Position numbers and translations under genes: made by a program. From AC-32 sp963716865 (GTDB lineage Bacteria; Actinomycetota; Thermoleophilia; Gaiellales; Gaiellaceae), in contig CAVQUF010000005.1 in the NCBI GenBank assembly GCA_963716865.1, forward strand, positions 1-64,000: a stretch of 64,000 nucleotides of DNA, given 5' to 3'. The notes under the pieces were generated by a model. The model was not told the DNA's origin. It saw nothing but the letters and a program-made list of their open reading frames with translations, and did not search any database. This document shows, in pieces, positions 16,713-24,299 of the stretch; the first letter of the stretch is position 1, and every line of letters starts with the position of its first letter.

Positions 16713-17636
16713 TCAGCCGATGCTCAGGCCGAGCTTGCCCTGCGTGTGGGCACCCGTGAGGGCCTGCAGCGCGTCGGCCGCCTGCGCCAGCTCGTAGCTC
16801 TCCTGGATGTGGACGCGGAGGACTCCGCTGTCGAGGAGCTCGGCGAGGCGGGCCAGGTTCTCGGGCGTCGGCTGCGCCATCAGGTTGAAGCGTCCCGGGC
16901 CCTCGCCCGCGGCACCGAGCGGTGAGGCAAGGCGCCCGCCTTCCTTCAGCAGCGACTCCTGCGGCGCGTGGGAGACCAGGTCGAGGATCGCGTCGACGCC
17001 GCCGACGCGCGCCTCGCGGACGGCCGTCTCGAGGTCGGCGCTGCGGTCGAGGAGCTCGGCGGCCCCGAGGTCGCGCAGGTAGTCCTCGTCCGCGGGAAGG
17101 GCCGGGGCGATCACATGCGCGCCCGCCTCGGCCGCGAGCTGGACGAAGAAGCTGCCGACGCCGCCGGCCGCTCCGATCACGAGCACGATCTCGCCGCGGG
17201 TCGGCGCCAGCGCGTCGCGTGCCGCAAGGGCGGTGAGGGCGGCGAGGGGGGCGGCTCCGGCCCTCGCCATGTCGAGGCTGGTCGGCTTCGCGGAGACGCA
17301 GTCGTCCTCGGGGACGGTGATCAGCTCGGCCCAGCTGCCGTCGTGGACGGTCGGGTTCACGAGCGGGAGGAAGCCGTAGACCTCGTCACCCGGCCGGTAG
17401 CGCGTGACGCCGCCGCCGGTCCGCTCGACGACGCCTGCGAAGTCCCGGCCGAGCGTGACCGGGAAGTCGTGCTCGGCCATCTCCCTCAGGGCGCCGCCCA
17501 CGACCGCCGCATCGGCGGGGTTGACCGAAGAAGCGTGCACGTGGACGAGCAACTCGCCGTCTGCGGGCTCCGGCGCGGGGAGGTCGTCGCGGAACCGCGG
17601 CGGCGAGTCGAAGCTGTCGAGCGTGAAAGCCCTCAC
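16713..17636 (-). CDS. NADP-dependent MDR-family (zinc-independent quinone) oxidoreductase
   Basis: A 307-residue medium-chain dehydrogenase/reductase. It has a GroES-like N-terminus (HVHASSVNPADAAVVGGALR, LGRDFAGVVERTG, RPGDEVYGF) and a Rossmann domain with VLVIGAAGGVGSFFVQLAAEAGA. No structural zinc Cys cluster is present, as in quinone reductases (QOR, enoyl reductase-like). The GTG at 17636 is supported by TAGAAT (on the minus strand, 17644-17649) 7 nt upstream. It is divergent from a TetR regulator across 60 bp holding two palindromes, so it is probably the regulator's target. Confidence 0.9.
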   Translation of the reverse strand: MRAFTLDSFDSPPRFRDDLPAPEPADGELLVHVHASSVNPADAAVVGGALREMAEHDFPVTLGRDFAGVVERTGGGVTRYRPGDEVYGFLPLVNPTVHDGSWAELITVPEDDCVSAKPTSLDMARAGAAPLAALTALAARDALAPTRGEIVLVIGAAGGVGSFFVQLAAEAGAHVIAPALPADEDYLRDLGAAELLDRSADLETAVREARVGGVDAILDLVSHAPQESLLKEGGRLASPLGAAGEGPGRFNLMAQPTPENLARLAELLDSGVLRVHIQESYELAQAADALQALTGAHTQGKLGLSIG

Positions 17637-17660
17637 GTCGACGATTCTACCCAAGAAACC

Positions 17661-17683
17661 GGAGCGATCACTCCGCTTAGCGG
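17661..17683. promoter_or_regulatory. Candidate TetR operators between divergent genes
   Basis: Two overlapping palindromes are present. GGAGCGATCACTCC (17661-17674) is symmetric except for the C/T pair flanking GATC. CCGCTTAGCGG (17673-17683) is perfectly symmetric around TTA. They lie between the -10-like boxes of the oxidoreductase (TAGAAT, minus) and the TetR gene (TATGCT, 17685-17690), an ideal place for control of both. Confidence 0.55.
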
Positions 17684-17696
17684 CTATGCTGTCACC

Positions 17697-18347
17697 GTGA
17701 CGACCGAGACCACGAGCCGGAAGACCCTGCGCCGCGACGCGCAGCGCAACCGCGCTCGGATCGTCTCCAGCGCACGGACGCTGTTCGCGCGCGACGGCGT
17801 CGAGGTATCGGTGGACGACATCACGCGGGAGGCGGGCGTCGGGATGGGAACGCTCTACCGACATTTCCCGACCAAGGAAGAGCTGATCGACGCCGTGCTC
17901 GAGGACGCGTTCGAGGAGCTCGTCGAGCTGGCCGAGGAGGCCGCCGCCGCCGAGGACGCCTGGGCCGGCTTCGCAGGCTTCCTCGAGCAGGCGCTCGCCC
18001 AGCACGCGGCCAACCGCGGGCTCAAGGACGTGCTCGCCACCAGCGAGCGGGGCGCCCAGCGCGCCGAGGCGATGCGGAAGCGGATCCGGCCGCTGCTGCA
18101 GCGGGCGATCGAGCGGGCCCAGGACCAGGGTGCCCTCAGGCCCGACTTCACAGCGGAGGACCTGCCGCTCGTCTTCTGGACCGGCGGCCGCTTGATCGAG
18201 ACGACCGCGACCGTCGCCCCCGACCACTGGCGCCGTTACCTGGGCCTCCTGCTGGACGGGCTGCGGGCAGAGGCTGCGAGCCCGCTCCCGGCACCGCCCC
18301 TGACCAGGGCGCAGCTGGCACGCGCGGCGAGGCGGCGAGAGAGCTGA
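17697..18347 (+). CDS. TetR family transcriptional regulator
   Basis: The N-terminal HTH is clear: RNRARIVSSARTLFARDG, VSVDDITREAGVGMGTLYRHFPTKEELIDAVLEDAFEEL. A C-terminal helical ligand-binding domain of about 150 residues follows. The GTG at 17697 gives MTTETTSRKTLRRDAQ and has TATGCT only 6 nt upstream, suggesting a leaderless mRNA. It is divergent from an MDR oxidoreductase and runs directly into a DHA2 drug exporter. A role in sensing a small hydrophobic compound and controlling both neighbours is likely but inferred from context. Confidence 0.93.
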   Translation: MTTETTSRKTLRRDAQRNRARIVSSARTLFARDGVEVSVDDITREAGVGMGTLYRHFPTKEELIDAVLEDAFEELVELAEEAAAAEDAWAGFAGFLEQALAQHAANRGLKDVLATSERGAQRAEAMRKRIRPLLQRAIERAQDQGALRPDFTAEDLPLVFWTGGRLIETTATVAPDHWRRYLGLLLDGLRAEAASPLPAPPLTRAQLARAARRRES

Positions 18348-18406
18348 CCCCGGCGGAGAGCAAGGGGCTGACGGGGCGGGCGCTGTGGACCGTCTTCGGA
18401 GCGCTG

Positions 18407-19927
18407 ATGCTGGGCATGTTCCTGGCGGCGCTCGACCAGACGATCGTCGCGACGGCGCTGCCGACGATCGTCGGCGATCTCGGCGGCCTCAACCACATCT
18501 CCTGGGTCGTCACCTCGTACCTGCTCGCCGCGACGATCTCGACGCCGCTCTACGGGAAGCTCGGCGACATGCGCGGGCGCAAGCCCGTCTTCCTGGCGGC
18601 GATCCTGATCTTCCTCGCCGGGTCGATGCTCGCCGGGCTGTCGCAGTCGATGGGACAGCTGATCGGCTTCCGCGCGCTGCAGGGGATCGGCGCAGGCGGG
18701 CTGATCGTCGGCGCGCAGGCGATCATCGGCGACATCGTCCCGCCCCGGGAGCGGGGCCGCTACATGGGCCTGATCGGCGCCGTGTTCGCTGTCGCCTCGG
18801 TCGCCGGGCCCCTGCTGGGCGGCTTCATCGTCGACAACCTCTCCTGGCGCTGGGTGTTCTACGTCAACCTCCCGGTCGGGATCCTGGCCGTCGCGATCGT
18901 CGCGCTGCGCCTGCACCTACCGTCGCGGCGGACCCAGCACCGGATCGACTACCTCGGGGCGGCGTTCCTCGGAGGCGGCGTCGCGGCGCTGATCCTGCTC
19001 ACGACCTGGGGCGGGAACCAGTACGCCTGGGGCTCGTGGACGATCGTCGGCCTCGGCGTCCTCGGCGTGGTGCTCCTCGGGGCGTTCGTCTGGCAGGAGG
19101 GCCGGGTCGCAGAGCCGATCATCCCGCTCACGCTGTTTCGCTCCCGCGTGTTCGATGTCGCGAGCGCGATGGGCTTCACGATCGGGATGGCGATGTTCGG
19201 GGCGATCGTGTTCATCCCGCTCTACCTCCAGCTCGTCTACGGGGCGAGCCCGACCGCCTCGGGCCTTCGGATGCTCCCGTTGATGGCCGGTCTGCTCGTC
19301 GCGGCGGTCGCCTCCGGGCGGGTGATCAGCCGCATCGGCCGCTACAAGCCGTTCCCGATCGTCGGGACGGCGATCCTCGTCGGAGGCATGTTCCTTCTCT
19401 CGCTGCTCGGGGTCGGAACGGCGCCGTTGCTCGCGTCGACCTACATGCTCGTCGTAGGGGTCGGGATCGGACTCGTCATGCAGGTGCTGGTGCTCGTTGT
19501 CCAGAACGACGCCCGGCCCGAGGACATGGGCGTCGCCACTTCGACCGCGACGTTCTTCCGGTCGGTCGGCGGCTCGTTCGGCGTTGCGATCTTCGGCGCG
19601 ATCTTCGCCTCGGGCCTGACCGCCCAGCTCGCCAAGCTTCCGCCCAGCCTCACCGCGCACCTCGGGGGCGGCGTCCATCTCAACCCGGAGCAGGTGCGGA
19701 AGCTGCCGCCGGCCGTGCACGACGTCTTCCTCCAGGCGTTCGCCCACTCGCTCCACGGCGTCTTCCTCTGGGGGATGGCGATCGCGGTCATCCCGTTCGG
19801 GCTCTCGTGGCTCCTGAAGGAGGTCCCGCTCCGCACGACCGTCGCTCACGAGCCCGAGCCCGGCGACGAAGCGGCCACGACACCCGAGCGCGACCAGATC
19901 GGCCCGAAAGCCGTTCCAACCGCTTAA
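18407..19927 (+). CDS. MFS transporter, DHA2 (14-TM, EmrB/QacA-like) family
   Basis: A proton-coupled exporter. FLAALDQTIVATALPTIVGDL is the end of TM1 with the family D-x-x-(I/V) motif. KLGDMRGRKPVFLAAI is motif A; RALQGIGAGGLIVGAQAII and PPRERGRYMGLIGAVFAVASVAGPLLGG (motif C) follow, then later TM helices to SWLLKEVPLR. The ATG at 18407 would cut TM1. The open frame continues upstream (LTGRALWTVFGALMLG) without ATG/GTG/TTG, so a CTG start at 18368 (after GGAGAGCAAGGGG) or 18344 (overlapping the TetR stop) is plausible. It is probably co-transcribed with the TetR gene and exports the inducing compound. Confidence 0.92.
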   Translation: MLGMFLAALDQTIVATALPTIVGDLGGLNHISWVVTSYLLAATISTPLYGKLGDMRGRKPVFLAAILIFLAGSMLAGLSQSMGQLIGFRALQGIGAGGLIVGAQAIIGDIVPPRERGRYMGLIGAVFAVASVAGPLLGGFIVDNLSWRWVFYVNLPVGILAVAIVALRLHLPSRRTQHRIDYLGAAFLGGGVAALILLTTWGGNQYAWGSWTIVGLGVLGVVLLGAFVWQEGRVAEPIIPLTLFRSRVFDVASAMGFTIGMAMFGAIVFIPLYLQLVYGASPTASGLRMLPLMAGLLVAAVASGRVISRIGRYKPFPIVGTAILVGGMFLLSLLGVGTAPLLASTYMLVVGVGIGLVMQVLVLVVQNDARPEDMGVATSTATFFRSVGGSFGVAIFGAIFASGLTAQLAKLPPSLTAHLGGGVHLNPEQVRKLPPAVHDVFLQAFAHSLHGVFLWGMAIAVIPFGLSWLLKEVPLRTTVAHEPEPGDEAATTPERDQIGPKAVPTA

Positions 19928-19947
19928 ACAAGCCACGCGAATCGCTC

Positions 19948-19992
19948 CGGTGAGGGATGCGGCCGATCGGCCGCAAACGCCGATGAAACCGG
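19948..19992 (+). other. Nested inverted repeats after the MFS gene / before pilin 2
   Basis: A perfect 16-bp palindrome GCGGCCGATCGGCCGC (19959-19974) is enclosed by CCGGT (19948-19952) and ACCGG (19988-19992). It could be a terminator for the MFS gene or a structured pilin leader. It matches no riboswitch consensus that I recognise. Confidence 0.4.
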
Positions 19993-20119
19993 CATAGACA
20001 GGGCGGTGCGGCCCCGCCACCAATGCAGTCGGAGGGATCGCGGCGTGGAGCAGAACCACCGTCCCAACTTCACAACGGAGCACACGGCCCTCCCCGATCA
20101 GTCGAAGGGAGGTGAACTC

Positions 20120-20314
20120 GTGCTCAAGCTTTTCGCCTTCATGCAGACGTCCGCCGCCGATGCGGCCGACGTGCTTCGCCGCGAGGAGGGGCAGACGATG
20201 GCCGAGTATGGCGTCGTCCTTGCCGTCATCACCATCGCGGTAATCGGAGCGATCACGCTCCTTTCTGACAACGTGCGAAACGCAATCGAGAGCGTCGCGA
20301 ACGTCCTTCCTTGA
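20120..20314 (+). CDS. Flp/Fap-type pilin subunit (copy 2)
   Basis: 64 residues: MLKLFAFMQTSAADAADVLR, REEGQTMAEYGVVLAVITIA, VIGAITLLSDNVRNAIESVANVLP. From EEGQT to the C-terminus it differs from copy 1 (14831-15016) at only two positions, while the leader differs more. The GTG start is fixed by GAAGGGAGGTGA, the same ribosome-binding-site arrangement as copy 1. The stop overlaps the next gene (TGATG), coupling the pilin to a small two-TM membrane protein. Confidence 0.92.
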   Translation: MLKLFAFMQTSAADAADVLRREEGQTMAEYGVVLAVITIAVIGAITLLSDNVRNAIESVANVLP

Positions 20315-20523
20315 TGTTGCGCGACCTTTATTCGAATCTGACCGCCCGCGAACAGCGGGCACTTCGCTGGAGCGCGGCCGCCACGGCGGTCGCGCTCTGG
20401 CTCTCCGTCGCCTGGGCCGATCTCTGGCTCCTGCTGGCCGTGCCGCTCTTCGGGGTCGCCTTCCTCGTCTACCGCGCTCGCCACCACGACGAGCCCGACG
20501 AGGACGATCTCGACCTTCTCTAG
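20314..20523 (+). CDS. Small two-TM hypothetical membrane protein
   Basis: 69 residues: MLRDLYSNLTAREQRALRWS, then two hydrophobic segments (AAATAVALWLSVAWADLW and LLLAVPLFGVAFLVYRA) and a very acidic tail (HHDEPDEDDLDLL). It overlaps the stop codon of Flp pilin 2 by TGATG, so it is translated with the pilin and may be a pilin partner or chaperone. This is a contextual inference; no family is recognised. Confidence 0.7.
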   Translation: MLRDLYSNLTAREQRALRWSAAATAVALWLSVAWADLWLLLAVPLFGVAFLVYRARHHDEPDEDDLDLL

Positions 20524-20556
20524 ATCCAGCCTCTCGACGCTACGATGCCCGCTCGC

Positions 20557-20627
20557 GGCGCCGTGGCCGAGAGGTTAGGCAGGGGCCTGCAAAGCCCCGT
20601 ACAGCGGTTCGAATCCGCTCGGCGCCT
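20557..20627 (+). tRNA. tRNA-Cys (anticodon GCA)
   Basis: Acceptor GGCGCCG/CGGCGCC, anticodon arm GGGGC-CTGCAAA-GCCCC with anticodon GCA, T arm AGCGG-TTCGAAT-CCGCT. CCA is not encoded. TACGAT at 20541-20546 ends 10 nt upstream. Confidence 0.96.
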
Positions 20628-20671
20628 CTTATCGCGCCTCGACAGCACGCGCCGGGCGACCCATACCGCAC

Positions 20672-20700
20672 GAGAGGGCCCGGCACCGCCGGGCCCTCTC
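20672..20700. terminator. Perfect 13-bp hairpin terminator
   Basis: GAGAGGGCCCGGC/GCCGGGCCCTCTC with a 3-nt ACC loop, downstream of tRNA-Cys and just after the stop of the minus-strand gene ending at 20723. It can serve both. Confidence 0.75.
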
Positions 20701-20722
20701 GTTGACGCGGAGTACGGTCGAG

Positions 20723-21037
20723 CTAAACGAGCGCGGGAACGCGGTCGCTATGAGCAACGACCTTGCCGCTTGTGATCTTCGGCTCGTTCGGAATCGCCCT
20801 GCTGAAGTTCTCGTCGCTGATCCACTTCGTGACGAGCTTCGAGGACTCGTTGGCCTGCTCGGCGGTCTCGAAGAGACTGAGCGAGCTCACGACACCCTTG
20901 TCGGCCTCGAGGAGGAAGTAGCCGGTGAAGCCGGGGAGCTCCCGGAGCTTCGGAATGAACGTCTCGTTGACCTTGCCGACGACCTCGTTCATGCGGTTCA
21001 TGTCGACACCTTCGTAACGACGAATGATGGCATGCAT
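20723..21037 (-). CDS. Small hypothetical protein, dimeric alpha/beta-barrel (ABM-like)
   Basis: 104 residues beginning MHAIIRRYEGVDMNRMNEVV, with LRELPGFTGYFLLEADKGVVSSLSLFETAEQANES in the middle. The pattern (beta strand MHAIIRRYEG, helix, GFxGYFLL strand, SLSLFET strand) is that of ferredoxin-like dimeric barrels related to antibiotic-biosynthesis monooxygenases, but it has no defined catalytic residue. The ATG has a strong GAAGGAGCGTCAC ribosome-binding site. Monocistronic. A function as a stress or metabolite-related barrel protein is not established. Confidence 0.75.
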   Translation of the reverse strand: MHAIIRRYEGVDMNRMNEVVGKVNETFIPKLRELPGFTGYFLLEADKGVVSSLSLFETAEQANESSKLVTKWISDENFSRAIPNEPKITSGKVVAHSDRVPALV

Positions 21038-21224
21038 GTGACGCTCCTTCTGTGGTCTTACAGGGCAGAGCGCTCGAATGGGCGCACTGCGGCGGTCAGG
21101 CCAGGGTCACAGTCGGAGAGGAACGTGAAGAGCCTCGGCGGCTTCAACAGCTAGAGCCAACGCGCTGGTTACACACTAGCCGCAATCCTGCTGCGCCGTC
21201 GGATTCGCGACGCACTCTGGACGG

Positions 21225-22142
21225 CTATGCGCCGCGGCGGATGACGGCGACTCCGGCCAGGCACAGGGCGCCGCCGAGGAGTGCGAGCGCCGGTGGGGTC
21301 TCGGACAGGATCGCCCAGCCGAGCAGCACCGACAGCGGCGGCACCAGGTAGGTCGTCGCTCCGAGTCGCCCCGCGCTCGTCCTCGCGAGGGCGAACGCCC
21401 AGGTCGTGAAGCCGATCGCAGTCGGGAACACGCCGAGGTAGACCGTCCAGGCGATCGCTCCGCTGCTCGCGTCGCCGAGCTCGTCCACGAGCTGCCAGGC
21501 GAACGGCAGGCACGCGACGGCGGCGATCACGCAGCAGAAGAGCGTCGTCTGGAGCGCTGTCAGCCGCCCGATCACCGTCTTCTGCAGGATCACGGCCACG
21601 GCATACGAGCAGGCCGCGAGGATGCAGAGCGCGACGCCGGTCGCCGTCGAGCCGCCGTTCGAGGTGGCGACGCCGATGACGACGACTCCGACGAACGCGA
21701 CCGCGCAGCCGGCGACCAGCGCCCGTGGAAACCCCTCTCGCAGGACGAGCCCGGCGAGGATCGCGACCACGATCGGGCCGATCCCGATCAGCATCGCGGC
21801 CGTGCCGGCGTCGACGCGCCGCTCGCCCGCGTTGAGCGCGATCATGTAGCCGGCGAACCAGAGCAGACTGCAAAGCGCGAGCGCGGGCGCGACCGCGCGC
21901 ACGTCCGCCCTCCGGGGCGAGAGCTCGCCCTGCACGGCCGCGATCAGGAGCAGCACGACCGCGGCGACGAGCAGCCGGCCGAGCGCGAGGGCGCCTGGCG
22001 AGAGGCTGTGTCCGGCCGACCGGATGCCCACGAAGGCGGATGCCCACAGGATGACCGTGACGAGTGCCGCGGCCAGTGCCGGCGTCGTCTCCCGCCGGAG
22101 CCACCCGAGGCGGGTCACGGCGACGCTCTCGGTCACGTCCAT
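21225..22142 (-). CDS. EamA/DMT family permease
   Basis: A ten-TM drug/metabolite transporter with two EamA repeats. The first runs from PALAAALVTVILWASAFVGIRSAGHSLSP. The second begins GSTATGVALCILAACSYAVAVILQK and ends with the typical YLVPPLSVLLGWAILSETPPALALLGGALCLAGVAVIRR. The ATG at 22142 (MDVTESVAVTR) is preferred to one at 22163. Members of this family export amino acids, purines or drugs; the substrate here is unknown. It stands alone on the minus strand. Confidence 0.9.
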   Translation of the reverse strand: MDVTESVAVTRLGWLRRETTPALAAALVTVILWASAFVGIRSAGHSLSPGALALGRLLVAAVVLLLIAAVQGELSPRRADVRAVAPALALCSLLWFAGYMIALNAGERRVDAGTAAMLIGIGPIVVAILAGLVLREGFPRALVAGCAVAFVGVVVIGVATSNGGSTATGVALCILAACSYAVAVILQKTVIGRLTALQTTLFCCVIAAVACLPFAWQLVDELGDASSGAIAWTVYLGVFPTAIGFTTWAFALARTSAGRLGATTYLVPPLSVLLGWAILSETPPALALLGGALCLAGVAVIRRGA

Positions 22143-22188
22143 GCAACCACTCGTAACGAACAACGTCGCCGAAGCTTCCGGCGTGAGA

Positions 22189-22953
22189 TCAGCCGTCGTG
22201 CTCGTCGAGAACGTCGAGGAGCATGTGGACCTCGCCGACGCGCGTGAAGCCGAGCCGCTCCAGGATCGGGCGCGACATCGACCCGCCCTGCGTGATCAAG
22301 GCCGGGGTGCCCAGCGCCGCGGCGTCGTCCCAGCGGGCGCGGACGAGCGCGCGGTACGCGCCCCGGCCGCGAGCGCGGGGAAGGGTGGCGCCGCCGTAGA
22401 GCAGCAGGCCGTGCTCGGTCGGCGCGGAGATTCCGGTGCATACGAGCTCGCCGTCCAGCCAGACCCCGTGCCTGAGGTTCACGGACTCACGGAAACGGTC
22501 ATGCAGAAGCTCGCGCGCCTCCGCGATCTCGGCCTCCGTCGCCCCGAACGACTCCCACTGAACGGCGTTCGCGGCTTCGAACTCCTCGAAGGTCTCGATC
22601 TGCCCCGCGACGAACTCCGGCGCGATGGCGGGCGGCTCGCGCGTGAGCACGAGCGCGACCGCGTACGGATCCTTGTCGGGAACCACGCCGCGCTCGAGCA
22701 GGGCGGCGACGAGCCCGGCCGGTGCCGAGCTGCCGACCTCCCACTGCGTGCGGGTGCGGCCGCGCTCTCGCAGCGCCGCCCGTACCTCGGCCAGCACGTC
22801 GTCGACCTCATCGAGCGGGAACCGCTGGCGCTGAACGGTGTTCCACGACGTGCCGGCACCGAGGCAGAGCGTGTAGCGGCCGGTGTCGATCCGCTCGTCC
22901 CCGGGCCCGAGCGGGCCGAAGGAGTTCGGGTACTCGGCGACCTCGCGGAGCAC
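22189..22953 (-). CDS. GNAT family acetyltransferase
   Basis: 254 residues. The C-terminal half is a GNAT: GLLLYGGATLPRARGRGAYRALVRARWDDAAALG holds the acetyl-CoA loop (R-x-R-G-R-G-A), followed by RPILERLGFTRVGEVHMLLD. The N-terminal 120 residues (RYTLCLGAGTSWNTVQRQRF, VGSSAPAGLVAALLERGVVP) look like a degenerate second GNAT domain, as in two-domain GNATs. The GTG at 22953 is the first possible start in a conserved-looking region. Substrate unknown. The gene's upstream flank holds two strong hairpins and copy 2 of the intergenic repeat. Confidence 0.82.
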   Translation of the reverse strand: MLREVAEYPNSFGPLGPGDERIDTGRYTLCLGAGTSWNTVQRQRFPLDEVDDVLAEVRAALRERGRTRTQWEVGSSAPAGLVAALLERGVVPDKDPYAVALVLTREPPAIAPEFVAGQIETFEEFEAANAVQWESFGATEAEIAEARELLHDRFRESVNLRHGVWLDGELVCTGISAPTEHGLLLYGGATLPRARGRGAYRALVRARWDDAAALGTPALITQGGSMSRPILERLGFTRVGEVHMLLDVLDEHDG

Positions 22954-22974
22954 TAGCGGAGCCCGCCGCGCCGA

Positions 22975-22992
22975 GGCGCCGCTTGCGGCGCC
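22975..22992. terminator. GC hairpin upstream of GNAT
   Basis: GGCGCCGC-TT-GCGGCGCC followed by GTTTTC on the plus strand, next to the repeat hairpin 23000-23024. On the minus strand it lies between the HMG-CoA reductase stop and the GNAT start, so it may be part of a termination region. Confidence 0.4.
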
Positions 22993-22999
22993 GTTTTCA

Positions 23000-23043
23000 G
23001 GCGCACGGGCTTTGCCCGTGCGCCGTCCGAAACGACCGGTCGA
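23000..23043 (+). repeat. Intergenic repeat family, copy 2 (+)
   Basis: A perfect 11-bp hairpin GGCGCACGGGC-TTT-GCCCGTGCGCC (23000-23024) is joined to the core CGTCCGAAACGACCGGTCGA (23024-23043). Flanking GTCCGA and TCGGAC (23050-23055) form an outer inverted pair. It is the best-formed copy in the window and abuts the stop end of the HMG-CoA reductase gene. Confidence 0.65.
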
Positions 23044-23055
23044 TGCAAATCGGAC

Positions 23056-24264
23056 CTAGCGAAGTCCACCGCGCTCGCGATGGGCGCGGAAGAACTCGGC
23101 CGAGCCGGCCGTCGCCATCGCGGCCGACGCGGAGATCTCGAGCGCGAGCGTCGCCGCGGCCACGATCTGGGCGAGGCGGTAGACCTTCCCGGCGCCGGCG
23201 CAGCCGAGCAGCTCGAGCCAGCGGCTGGCGTAGGGGAGGGTCGTGCCGCCCCCGACCGTCGCCACCTCGAGCCCGGGGAGGCGGAGCGCGACCTGGAGGC
23301 CGCCGTCGACGCGCCGCCCCGTGCCGTGGCACATCGAGCTCGTCCCGACCATGCCGAGGTCCTGGCCGGTCGCCGCGAAGATCGCGGCGATCGCCGAGGC
23401 GGGCGTGAACGCGACCGACTGCATCCCCGAGGCGACGGCGCCGTGGGTACCGGCCCAGGCGAGGTCGAGCAGGTCGTCCGCGCTCGTACGCAGCACGCGC
23501 CGTATCGCATCGTCGGTGAGGGTCGCCTCGGCGACGACGGTCTTGCCGTGGCCGCTCTGGAAGTACTCGAACGACGGCTTCTTGTCGCCGCCCATGTTCG
23601 CCTCGAGGATCGTCCGCTCCGGTTTCACCGGCGCGCGCTCCATCACGTAGCCCATGTTCAGGACGTACGAGTTGCGGGTCATCATGTTCGCGCCGACCGC
23701 GTCGCCGGTCGTCCAGCGCCAGAGGACGTGGCACATCGGGCCGACGACGTGCGTCTTGACCTCGCGGAGGCGGGCGAAGCTCGAGAGCGACGGGTCGTTC
23801 TCGTTCGCGAGCCAGTCCTGCATCGCCGAGAGCTCGTCCGCGATCCAGCCTGCGAGCTCCACCGCCGTCGCCGCCGAGTCGCAGACGAAGCAGGAGGCGC
23901 GGGTGATCCGGTCCGCGAGGACGAAGGTTCGGAACCCGCCCGACTCGGCGACCGCCAGCGCACCGCGCTGCAGCGACGCCGAGAGCCCGCCCTCCGTGTG
24001 GGCGAGCGGCACGAACACGGAATCGGGCGCGCGACCGCTCTCGACCACGGCGCCGTCTGGCTCGCGCAGCTCGTACTCGCCCAGCTCGAGCTCCACCGGG
24101 CCGACGACCGACACCGGGATCACCGCGGCGCCTGTGAGCATCTCCTGCGCCTGCGCGAAAGGTCCGAGGTCGATCGCCGTGACCTCCCCGTCCAGGCCGA
24201 GTGTCTCCTGCCGGGCCTTGATCGAGGCGGCGTCGTTCTTGCGCGGCCACTTGCGCGTCTTCAT
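23056..24264 (-). CDS. Hydroxymethylglutaryl-CoA reductase family protein
   Basis: 402 residues with the HMGR motifs. PLAHTEGGLSASLQRG carries the catalytic Glu (TEGCL in class I enzymes), DAVGANMMTRNS matches DAMGMNM, GGDKKPSFEYF holds the catalytic DKK, VGGGTTLPYASRWLELLGC is the cofactor-associated loop, and the C-terminal helix ends FFRAHRERGG with a candidate catalytic His. It should reduce HMG-CoA to mevalonate, but the sequence is divergent and direction or substrate may differ. No other mevalonate-pathway gene is in the window. It is divergent from a diiron ferritin-like gene across 35 bp; TAAGCT on the minus strand (24273-24278) lies 8 nt before the ATG. Confidence 0.85.
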   Translation of the reverse strand: MKTRKWPRKNDAASIKARQETLGLDGEVTAIDLGPFAQAQEMLTGAAVIPVSVVGPVELELGEYELREPDGAVVESGRAPDSVFVPLAHTEGGLSASLQRGALAVAESGGFRTFVLADRITRASCFVCDSAATAVELAGWIADELSAMQDWLANENDPSLSSFARLREVKTHVVGPMCHVLWRWTTGDAVGANMMTRNSYVLNMGYVMERAPVKPERTILEANMGGDKKPSFEYFQSGHGKTVVAEATLTDDAIRRVLRTSADDLLDLAWAGTHGAVASGMQSVAFTPASAIAAIFAATGQDLGMVGTSSMCHGTGRRVDGGLQVALRLPGLEVATVGGGTTLPYASRWLELLGCAGAGKVYRLAQIVAAATLALEISASAAMATAGSAEFFRAHRERGGLR

Positions 24265-24299
24265 CGCGCAAGAGCTTAGGGCGGGATACTCTGCAACGC

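Noticed and set aside
19930..20119. Cyclic di-GMP (GEMM) riboswitch before pilin 2
   Set aside because: The conserved GCAAAGCC and tetraloop-receptor segments are missing; only generic hairpins are present.
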